64,000 nucleotides of DNA, from NCBI GenBank assembly GCA_964552655.1, contig CAZKHG010000004.1:1-64000 (forward strand), written 5' to 3'. Positions 41,523 to 49,126 of this stretch are shown in pieces. The notes beneath the pieces are model-generated. The model was not told the origin of the DNA. It saw only the letters and a program-made list of their open reading frames with translations, and did not search any database. How positions within the stretch are numbered: the stretch's first letter is position 1; the number at the start of each line of letters is the position of its first letter. This DNA is from CAZKHG01 sp964552655 (GTDB lineage Bacteria; Bacteroidota; Bacteroidia; Bacteroidales; Tenuifilaceae). The position numbers and the translations under genes were made by a program.

Positions 41523-42218
41523 ATGAGAACAATACTATTCCCCCTAATCGCCCTCCTGATTGCTTTAGTCATGTCGGGTTCACAGGCAAAAGCCCAGGAA
41601 AATCAAGACAAAACCAGGCAAAAGGAAGCAGAAAAAAAGCAAAAGGAACTTGAACTGCAAAAGAAACAGCAAAAGGAACTTGATAGCATAACAGAAGAAT
41701 CGCAGGCAGAATACGACGAACAGCTTAAGGCCCTGCTTAAAGAACAAAAAAAGGCTCAGGAAGAGAGTAAAGAGGTTTATGAACAATCCCTTAAAAATTT
41801 TCAACGCCTGAATAGCGATAGCAGAATCAATGTGAGAGTACCCCGACCGCCAAGAGTTAGTTTTTTTGATCCCACTTTTGGGGGTTCTGGCGATAACACT
41901 ACATTTACCATAAGCAAAAATCTTAAAAACACTTATACATTTTCCAGCGATTTTGAGTATGAAGTTCCAGGCAATGTTACCGGTTTATACTTTGATTTTA
42001 CGGGAGAACTTGAATCAGGCAATTTAAAACTTACTCTTACAAAACCCGATGGCAAGACATTCCAGGTGATATCGGTTTCCCCGGTAGCCAATGTTGACTG
42101 GAACAAGAAGTTTAATATTAAAGAAGGGGAAGCCAAACAATTTGCAGGTATATGGAAAATTACCATATCAACCAAGGAGGCAAAGGGGTTTTATGAACTG
42201 AGAATTAATTCCTACTAG
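41523..42218 (+). CDS. Secreted coiled-coil protein with C-terminal beta domain
   Basis: A 231-residue protein that I do not recognise. The signal peptide (about 1-23, cleavage after AKA) is followed by a highly charged coiled coil rich in K, E and Q (about 24-95), then a C-terminal domain of about 110 residues with alternating strands (LYFDFTGELESGNLKLTL, AGIWKITISTKEAKGFYELRI). The latter resembles pre-peptidase C-terminal-type beta sandwiches. The ATG at 41523 is used; an upstream in-frame GTG would bury the signal peptide. Divergent from a two-component system, it is a likely regulon member. Confidence 0.72.
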   Translation: MRTILFPLIALLIALVMSGSQAKAQENQDKTRQKEAEKKQKELELQKKQQKELDSITEESQAEYDEQLKALLKEQKKAQEESKEVYEQSLKNFQRLNSDSRINVRVPRPPRVSFFDPTFGGSGDNTTFTISKNLKNTYTFSSDFEYEVPGNVTGLYFDFTGELESGNLKLTLTKPDGKTFQVISVSPVANVDWNKKFNIKEGEAKQFAGIWKITISTKEAKGFYELRINSY

Positions 42219-42236
42219 AACTATTTTATGGATAGA

Positions 42237-42980
42237 TTAAGACACCTGGCTTTCAGGTGTCTTTTTTTTATACAACATATAATTTCTGGATGAGAAAAAT
42301 GCTATTCCTATCAATATTATGGATTGCCCCAAACAAAAAATTCCCCATGGAAATCGAACCGGAACATATTTAATGGCGTGGTTAAGAATCTGATCTTGAT
42401 TGGAAAGTGAAAAAAGTTCTGAAAAACTGAAGGTTTTTAAAATATAACTTGAATAATCATAGGCGAATCCTATAATAAGTATTACTGATCCTACAACCAG
42501 CAGTACCCATTCATGTTTGAGAATAGATATCTTCTTATCTATTGAGGTAAAGTAAGATATAGTAACCCCAAAAAAAATCATGGAGATTGATACTATAATC
42601 GGGCTAAGCACTGGTCCTGTCCATGTTGTAGGAATAAGAAAAAGAATATCCCAGGTCAGTAAATTTGCCGGCCATCTCAGAAAAATCTTTAAAAAGACAT
42701 AGTAGAATATATCCCACACAGCAAAGGCATAAAGGAACATCCCAAATTTTTCGGTTTTATTTCTTCCGGTTAATACACCTACAGCAAAAAGCATGATAAT
42801 TGTAGCTGCCTCTCTGATAAGTTCAACAACCAGAATATTTCTATCCATTAACTTTAAAGGAAAATCGAAACCATCGGGATAGTATATCTGACGCAGGTAG
42901 ATCACGACAGCGGTCTCCAGTAAAGCCATGGCAATACTGAAGATTGTAATCCATAAATATGATTTACGAATGTTTTCCAT
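42237..42980 (-). CDS. Integral membrane protein of unknown function
   Basis: A 247-residue protein with about six to seven hydrophobic helices, and acidic or basic residues in short loops. No family motif is recognisable to me. It is the last gene in the direction of the AmmeMemoRadiSam genes (89-base gap after AmrS) and is probably cotranscribed. Its final codons coincide with the terminator hairpin of the convergent gene (42241-42261), so the last residues ESQVS are encoded by that hairpin. Confidence 0.75.
   Translation of the reverse strand: MENIRKSYLWITIFSIAMALLETAVVIYLRQIYYPDGFDFPLKLMDRNILVVELIREAATIIMLFAVGVLTGRNKTEKFGMFLYAFAVWDIFYYVFLKIFLRWPANLLTWDILFLIPTTWTGPVLSPIIVSISMIFFGVTISYFTSIDKKISILKHEWVLLVVGSVILIIGFAYDYSSYILKTFSFSELFSLSNQDQILNHAIKYVPVRFPWGIFCLGQSIILIGIAFFSSRNYMLYKKKTPESQVS
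42241..42269 (+). terminator. Terminator after the secreted coiled-coil gene, inside the convergent CDS
   Basis: GACACCTG (42241-42248), a 5-base loop, CAGGTGTC (42254-42261) and then eight T residues. It serves the plus-strand gene ending at 42218. The same bases encode the last codons of the minus-strand membrane protein. Confidence 0.9.
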
Positions 42981-43069
42981 GACATCACTTTTTATCCTTA
43001 TTTTTCTTGATGATTGTTTCCTGCTTCTTAGACTTTAGGCAATATGGTACAAGTGATGGGATGCTCATT

Positions 43070-44194
43070 TCATCCCCACACACCATTAATCTTTGTCCCA
43101 CAATATTTACACCGGCCGTTTTCTAATTGCATAGATAGGATTGTGAATCCCTTTCGGGCAACAACCATTTTTTTACACCCCGGGCAAATCGTATTCTCAT
43201 ATCCACCCGATGGAATATTTCCTACATAAACATACTTTAAACCAGCCTTTTCGGCTATTTCTTTAGCTTTAATCAGAGTATTCAATGGCGTTTGGGGCAG
43301 CTGGGTCAACTTATACAGCGGGAAAAACCTGCTAAAATGCAATGGGTACTCAGCAAAGCCATTCTCAGCCAGCCAATCACACATCTTTTTTATCATCTCA
43401 TAATCATCAGTCCATGATGGAATTACCAGGTTTGTTATTTCCAGCCAAACATTGTTATCTTTTAACATTTTCAGGGTGTTCAAAACGGGTTGAAGCTTAC
43501 CGGCGTTGAGTTTCAAGTAGATATCATTGCTGAATGATTTCAAATTAATATTTGCCCCATCAAGGTATGGTGCAAGCGCTTTGAGTGGCTCCTCATTGAT
43601 ATAACCGTTTGAAATAAATACATTCTTGATCCCTTTTGATTGGGCAATTCTGGCAGTATCAAAAACATACTCGTAAAATGATATGGGCTCCGAGTAGGTG
43701 TAAGCAATTGACTGACAACCGTATTTTATACACTCCTCTACAACTTTTTCTGGCATCAGATCGAGGTTCTTCGTTTCTTTTGGGCTGGTTTGGGAAATCT
43801 CCCAATTCTGGCAATTCAAACATGCCAGGTTGCAACCTGCTGTTGCTATTGAAAATGCAGTGGAATTTGGCAGGAAATGCAATAATGGCTTTTTCTCAAT
43901 AGGATCAATATGCGCTGCGCAGGGGTTACCATAAGCAATTGAATATAACTTTCCTTTGTGATTTACGCGATTATGGCATGTACTGGTCTCCCCGGGTTTT
44001 AACGTGCACTCATTCGGACAAATTCCGCACTTAACCCCACGCGGGGTTTCAGAGTAATATATCGCCTCGCGGCTCCACTTCCAAAGCTGATCCCTTTCAG
44101 ACCCCTTCACAATATTTATTAAACCAGAGCAATAAACCCCGCCTACACAAAGCGCGCTCCGTCTAATAAACTCCCGCTTACTGATTTTATCCAT
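43070..44194 (-). CDS. amrS: AmmeMemoRadiSam system radical SAM enzyme (AmrS)
   Basis: A 374-residue radical SAM enzyme. Its cluster motif CNLACLNCQ (C121-x3-C125-x2-C128) sits after an N-terminal cysteine-rich segment (CGICPNEC, TCH). A C-terminal zinc-ribbon-like pair, CPGC and CKYC, closes the protein. Residues 1-30 look like a Tat-type signal (SKREFIR, then a hydrophobic run from 13 to 29). Substrate and product are unknown. It follows the polytopic gene by 23 bases. Confidence 0.9.
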   Translation of the reverse strand: MDKISKREFIRRSALCVGGVYCSGLINIVKGSERDQLWKWSREAIYYSETPRGVKCGICPNECTLKPGETSTCHNRVNHKGKLYSIAYGNPCAAHIDPIEKKPLLHFLPNSTAFSIATAGCNLACLNCQNWEISQTSPKETKNLDLMPEKVVEECIKYGCQSIAYTYSEPISFYEYVFDTARIAQSKGIKNVFISNGYINEEPLKALAPYLDGANINLKSFSNDIYLKLNAGKLQPVLNTLKMLKDNNVWLEITNLVIPSWTDDYEMIKKMCDWLAENGFAEYPLHFSRFFPLYKLTQLPQTPLNTLIKAKEIAEKAGLKYVYVGNIPSGGYENTICPGCKKMVVARKGFTILSMQLENGRCKYCGTKINGVWG

Positions 44195-44217
44195 CCCTAA
44201 AAAATCAAAATTGCCTC

Positions 44218-46695
44218 TCAGGCATTAAAGGTATTTCTCAAACCATTTAAAGTCAATAGTGCGCCCAACAAATTTAAACCTGCTATCACAAAACAGCTAT
44301 AAACAACGCCTAAAACTGGAAGTAGAATTATGGTAAGTGCAGTAATTCCTAAAGCGGAGCCAATTAAATCGGCCGAGTAATTGATAGTTGCTGATCTGGT
44401 TATTTCACCAGAAAATAATCTTGTCCCTGAAACATAGATGTAACCCACTAGAATGGATGGTATGATTGTGAGGGTTATAAAAATAAAATAAATTAATGTT
44501 GAACTAGAAATACAATCCAGAATTCCATTGACAACCGGATAAATCAAAAAGAAAATTCCAAGTGATAGCTGGGCAAATAGAAAATATTTTTTTGGATTAT
44601 TAAATTTATTGGCAATGATGGCACCCAGGGCAAGCCCTGCCATAAAAACTGCTATTATCATTCCAATTGCAGAATATGCATACCCATAAACAACCTGAAA
44701 TGAGAATATGATTAACAGCTCGATAGCCGATGATGAAAATCCGGCTATGTAAATATTTTTCGAAACCTTTGAGTATAAAAAAACAGGAATTAGCAGAACA
44801 ATTATTGGAACCAAAATCCAGATTTTACCTTTACCGGAAAAAAGAGAAATAAACTGGAGATATTCGTAGAATACCGGCAAGGGTTTGCTATCCGAATTTA
44901 TCAGTTTATAATTCCCGATACTGTTTTTGATGTAATCGCTCCTTTGTAAGTTGGTATAGTCGTCAATATAGAATTGGTTGACATACTTGTTTTCAACTCC
45001 CCTGACAGCAGTCAACCCGGCAACACCTGGATTCAAGGTGCTATCAGAAGCAACAAAGTAATCTTTATCGCCTGGGATGATATCCACATACCGGAAATTT
45101 TCCTTTAAAGTATGATAAACAGAGGAAACAATATTGGCCTTATTGGTGCTGATGTAGTTGCCGGAAGAGGTTAAGCTGTAAATTATAACACCATCAGCTT
45201 TCAACTTTGATTTTAGTACATTAATAAACTCTCTTGTGTACAGCCTGTTAATCTGAATGCTCGAAGGATCCGGGATTGCCAAAATGGCAACATCATACCT
45301 TTTATTAGTCATATAGATGTACCTTTTCCCATCCATGGCAAAAATATTAATCTTTGAACTGTTAGGGATTTGCTTATACTTGCAGCCCATTTGAATTAAA
45401 TCCGGGTTTATCTCAACGTAATCAATACTCAAAACGCTGGGGTATTTGAGAATTTCATCAATCATTCCTGAAATCCCACCCGAAACCAGAAGGATATTCT
45501 TAGGATTCTTATGCTGAAGCATTGCGTAATGGACATTCTCCTCATTCTCAATTGTGTTTTCAGTTGTAAAAAGTAATGAACCGGAGCCAAAAAAATTATA
45601 TTGACCTGCAGTTTCAGTAACGGTTAAGTTACCATATCTGGTTTCTTTGGCTTCAACTATATGCTGGTTTGGGAAAAGAGGATTTTTTATGAACCTATCA
45701 ATTGGAAAGAGGATAAAAAGCAAAAAAACTGAAGTTGTTAACAAAAGGTATATTAAATAATGCTTTCCCCTATTAATCATAAAAATTACTGCGGAGGTAA
45801 TAAAAGCAATTGCTGATAACGATTGCAAAACTGACAACCAACCAATTAGAACAAAAGAAACAATGAGACCTCCTGCCAAACTACCAATACATTCTAAGGC
45901 ATAAACCCTGGAAAAATCAAATCCCATCCCATCATAAATCTTAATAAAAATCGAAAAAGAATACCCAACCAGTAAACAAATAGGGGATAAAATAATAAGA
46001 ACAATTGCTATGAAATATAAAGGATTCACTAAAACACCAGGCGGAAAAAGTTGAACTTTTATTAAACCCAACAGGACAACCAAAACAATAGGTAATATGC
46101 TGATAGTTAGAAGAATATTAACTATTAAAATAGTTGGATTCGAAACATTATTTCCTTTTCGACCAAGTAATACACCAACTCCGGTTAACAGCATCCAGGT
46201 TCCAAGTGTCCAGCCCAGCATCAACTCATTACCTTCAAAAACGGTACTTATTTCCCTTATTAACAATACCTGAATGGCAATAGAAGTCAAACCTAAAAGC
46301 ATTACTAGGTATTTAAGTTTTTTTGGGGAAAAATCCATTTCTGAGGCTGACTTTAAGCCAATATCGTTTTGTCTTGCTTCTTTTTTAAAAATATTAGAAT
46401 AGTAACGCAAATGCCACATTAAATGGAAGATAGCCACAAGGCTCATTGAAATTCCAAAGTTAACATGCCAGCCTAGCAATGTTTTAACGAGAGGCCACTC
46501 TAGCTTGTAATTAATCTGGATAGCAATTAAAAGTCCTAATGTTGCGGTAATTAAAAAGGTAATTAATAGCAAAAAGTTCCAGAACCTGCGGTGCTGATTT
46601 AAAGGAATCACATCTAACCTTACCAGCATCAGGCAGATGAGGTATATTAAAATAAACAGAACACTTAGTGGTATAATCAGGTATGGGCTACTCAT
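44218..46695 (-). CDS. Polytopic spermidine-synthase-like membrane protein
   Basis: An 825-residue protein. An N-terminal extension of about 110 residues has three helices and histidines H77, H91 and H95 (GWH, FHLMWH), spaced as in membrane b-haem proteins. From about 130 comes a multi-helix region starting QVLLIREI..GNELMLGW, typical of fused MFS/spermidine synthases. A soluble SAM-type fold then has LLVSGGISGMIDEILK, YVEINPDLI and DVAILAIPDPSS, followed by more helices. Whether it is an aminopropyltransferase is unproven. The ATG overlaps the AmrBA stop codon by one base (TGATG). A GTG at 46698 is the alternative start. Confidence 0.83.
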   Translation of the reverse strand: MSSPYLIIPLSVLFILIYLICLMLVRLDVIPLNQHRRFWNFLLLITFLITATLGLLIAIQINYKLEWPLVKTLLGWHVNFGISMSLVAIFHLMWHLRYYSNIFKKEARQNDIGLKSASEMDFSPKKLKYLVMLLGLTSIAIQVLLIREISTVFEGNELMLGWTLGTWMLLTGVGVLLGRKGNNVSNPTILIVNILLTISILPIVLVVLLGLIKVQLFPPGVLVNPLYFIAIVLIILSPICLLVGYSFSIFIKIYDGMGFDFSRVYALECIGSLAGGLIVSFVLIGWLSVLQSLSAIAFITSAVIFMINRGKHYLIYLLLTTSVFLLFILFPIDRFIKNPLFPNQHIVEAKETRYGNLTVTETAGQYNFFGSGSLLFTTENTIENEENVHYAMLQHKNPKNILLVSGGISGMIDEILKYPSVLSIDYVEINPDLIQMGCKYKQIPNSSKINIFAMDGKRYIYMTNKRYDVAILAIPDPSSIQINRLYTREFINVLKSKLKADGVIIYSLTSSGNYISTNKANIVSSVYHTLKENFRYVDIIPGDKDYFVASDSTLNPGVAGLTAVRGVENKYVNQFYIDDYTNLQRSDYIKNSIGNYKLINSDSKPLPVFYEYLQFISLFSGKGKIWILVPIIVLLIPVFLYSKVSKNIYIAGFSSSAIELLIIFSFQVVYGYAYSAIGMIIAVFMAGLALGAIIANKFNNPKKYFLFAQLSLGIFFLIYPVVNGILDCISSSTLIYFIFITLTIIPSILVGYIYVSGTRLFSGEITRSATINYSADLIGSALGITALTIILLPVLGVVYSCFVIAGLNLLGALLTLNGLRNTFNA

Positions 46696-48215
46696 CACTT
46701 CAACCTGCCTTTGAATTCTTTTTCCTCAAAGACTAACGCCTCATAAGTAAAAATATCTGCAGTTTTCCAGCCGTCCCAACCGATAAACGCTTTATCGCGT
46801 GAGCAATGGCCAAGAAATTCTTCTTTGCTCCAACCCGTTCCTGTGGCAACCTGTGGCAGGAATGTACCCGACGAATTCCCTTTCCTGATGTAAATTCCAT
46901 GCTTCCCAAGAACAATCTCATCTATTGAGCTGATTCTTTTCATTGGGGTTAATACTGATATTTCGATTTCTAACTCCGGAATCTCAGCTGAATTTACCCT
47001 TTCAAACCTATAATCCTGCGTTGCAGCAGCGATAGCCATTGATTGGACAACCTTATACAGGGGCGTTTCTGTAGAAAAACTGCCAATGCAACCTCTAAGG
47101 TTACCCCTGGATTTCAATGTTACAAATGCTCCGGCATTCGTTTTCAGGGTTTTAGAAAGTTTACTTTCATCTAAGCTGATGGTCTTCCCCTTATTGATAT
47201 AATCTTCAATCGTTTTCCTGGCTAATTTCAGCAGTTCGATTTTATCCTCCTCGCTTAGTGAGAATTGGTCAATATTTTCCATTTTTTTTGATTTTACCAC
47301 ACAAATTGCATTATATCCAACAACCCTTTCTTTATCACCATACGGCGTATCCCCGGAGTTTTTGTATAAAATTTTCTGGTACATTAAATCGGAGTATTTT
47401 TCAGTGATATTAATAAGAGTTAATGCTGAAGTCCATCCACACATGGCGGTCGCCAACTCAGGAATTCCTTTGCTTTCCATTTGTAATTTGGTCTGCATAA
47501 ATACCTTCGATGAGTTTGACATTATGGCATCAGCCATTGTTTTATCAGAGTAAACAGCATTGTTATAGGATGGGTAATGAGAAAAATCCGAGCTGATGAT
47601 AAATAGATTGCTCTCATTAAAAAAGGGTTCCAGGGCATCAGCCAGGTAACGGCAAATCCGCTGAGAGTTTCCACCAATAACAATAGGAACTATACAAAAA
47701 GGTTTTTTGAGCCAAAATTGTAGAAACGGCAGCTGAACTTCAATGCTGTGCTCCTGCTCATGGGGTCGGATATCTGAACTAATAAAATCATATTTTCGGG
47801 TCAGGTAACCCGAAAGTGTATCAACTTTAACTTTACCTAAAGGGGTGATAAAATCGCCTTTTGTATAAATTGAAGCACCGTCAAAATACATGGTATGACT
47901 TGACCCGATTATGAAAATAAGATCAAACTGTTTGGTTCTATCCAACTGTTTATATGCAGCGGCGGCAACTCCGGCTGAAAAAACATAGCCGGCATGTGGA
48001 ACAATAAGTGCCAATGGATTGGTTGATTTGGTCTCAGGTGCTGACTTAAAATAGGTTTCAAGGTTACTGATCAGTTCCTTTGGGTCTAAGGGGTAAAAGG
48101 AACCTGCAACTGCCGGCTGTCTGTCGCTCCTCAGGGGTAACTCCTCTTTAGTCTGAGCGTTACATGAAATGGTAAAAAGTATGACAAAATAAATAAAACC
48201 AGTTAGATTTTTCAT
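46695..48215 (-). CDS. AmrB-AmrA fusion lipoprotein (MEMO domain + AMMECR1 domain)
   Basis: A 506-residue fusion. A signal peptide ends near Cys18 (FTISC), suggesting a lipoprotein. A MEMO/AmrB domain (about 31-308) starts RQPAVAGSFYPLDP and keeps the metal-ligand set H74 (VPHAGY), H107 (GSSH), D210 (SSDFSH) and C259 (MCGW). An AMMECR1/AmrA domain (about 315-500) has the invariant LRGCIG at 373-378. Both are usually separate genes. AAAGGAG lies six bases before the ATG. It is the first gene of a probable four-gene operon with the polytopic protein and AmrS. Confidence 0.92.
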   Translation of the reverse strand: MKNLTGFIYFVILFTISCNAQTKEELPLRSDRQPAVAGSFYPLDPKELISNLETYFKSAPETKSTNPLALIVPHAGYVFSAGVAAAAYKQLDRTKQFDLIFIIGSSHTMYFDGASIYTKGDFITPLGKVKVDTLSGYLTRKYDFISSDIRPHEQEHSIEVQLPFLQFWLKKPFCIVPIVIGGNSQRICRYLADALEPFFNESNLFIISSDFSHYPSYNNAVYSDKTMADAIMSNSSKVFMQTKLQMESKGIPELATAMCGWTSALTLINITEKYSDLMYQKILYKNSGDTPYGDKERVVGYNAICVVKSKKMENIDQFSLSEEDKIELLKLARKTIEDYINKGKTISLDESKLSKTLKTNAGAFVTLKSRGNLRGCIGSFSTETPLYKVVQSMAIAAATQDYRFERVNSAEIPELEIEISVLTPMKRISSIDEIVLGKHGIYIRKGNSSGTFLPQVATGTGWSKEEFLGHCSRDKAFIGWDGWKTADIFTYEALVFEEKEFKGRLK

Positions 48216-48320
48216 GCTAAACTCCTTTAGTTACTACTAAAATCTCCAGGTTTACAGCAATCAAAAATACTAAAAATCAGGATTTAATAGAAGTTTTAAA
48301 CCATAAAGTTGCTGCTAAAA

Positions 48321-48351
48321 TTGAACCAGTTGTAGTTTTTTTATACCTTTA
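48321..48351 (+). promoter_or_regulatory. Promoter candidate for the 163-residue membrane protein gene
   Basis: TTG (48321-48323), 20 bases, then TACCTTTA (48344-48351), one mismatch from the consensus. It lies 16 bases before the start codon. Confidence 0.45.
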
Positions 48352-48366
48352 TCAAAACTTAGCGCT

Positions 48367-48858
48367 ATGAAAACAATAATTTTTCGATATTTATTGATTA
48401 TCAGCATGGTATTCCTTTCAATTTCTGCACTTTTTGGGGGGATTTCGCTGATAATTGATCCAAAAGGATCATTTCTTAATCTTCCGATTTGGTTACTTGA
48501 TAATACCATTTTCCCAAACTACCTGATTCCGGGAATTATTTTACTTATATTTCTGGGTGTATTCCCGGCATTTACCGCTTATGGGCTAATTAGCAGGAAG
48601 CAAGTTAAATACACATCTATATTTAACCTTTACCGGAAGCGGTTCTGGGCCTGGACTTATGCCATTTACAGTGGAATTATCCTGGTTTTATGGATTCAAT
48701 TTCAGGTAATGATCATTGGGTATGGCCATGTTATACAAATAGTATATGCTTTCCTCGGGCTTTTTATCATTATTCTTTGTTTGATGCCATCAAATATAAA
48801 GTTTTACAAAATCAGTAAAAATAAACCCAGAAGAACAAGAAAAAAAGGGAAAAAATAA
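48367..48858 (+). CDS. Hypothetical membrane protein
   Basis: A 163-residue protein with four predicted helices (about 8-30, 48-72, 95-117, 120-142) and a very basic C-terminal tail (KNKPRRTRKKGKK). I do not recognise the family. It is divergent from the AmmeMemoRadiSam genes. The 268 bases downstream are AT-rich, hold an isolated TAAATTTG (48890-48897) and show no further gene. Confidence 0.68.
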   Translation: MKTIIFRYLLIISMVFLSISALFGGISLIIDPKGSFLNLPIWLLDNTIFPNYLIPGIILLIFLGVFPAFTAYGLISRKQVKYTSIFNLYRKRFWAWTYAIYSGIILVLWIQFQVMIIGYGHVIQIVYAFLGLFIIILCLMPSNIKFYKISKNKPRRTRKKGKK

Positions 48859-49126
48859 ATTGCTCATTATTTACCCCATTTTATGGTCTTAAATTTGGCT
48901 AACTTTATATTTATCATTACATTTTACCTGTTAAATAACATATTTTAATAAATTTTCAATATCCGGTTATAATTTAACATCATTATAGTCAAATTAATAC
49001 ACTTTTCCAATCAATATGCAATTTGTTTCATATTGATTTTAATCATTTTTATTCCATCTCATTTTTCATAATTTAGCTCCATAAAACAAGGATAATCAAT
49101 TTAGTAAATCAATAATACCACAATAT

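Noticed and set aside
48859..49126. A small RNA or promoter for the aldehyde oxidoreductase at TAAATTTG (48890-48897)
   Set aside because: The box is perfect, but there is no -33 partner at suitable spacing and the start codon is about 230 bases away. The gap shows no stable hairpin that I can support.
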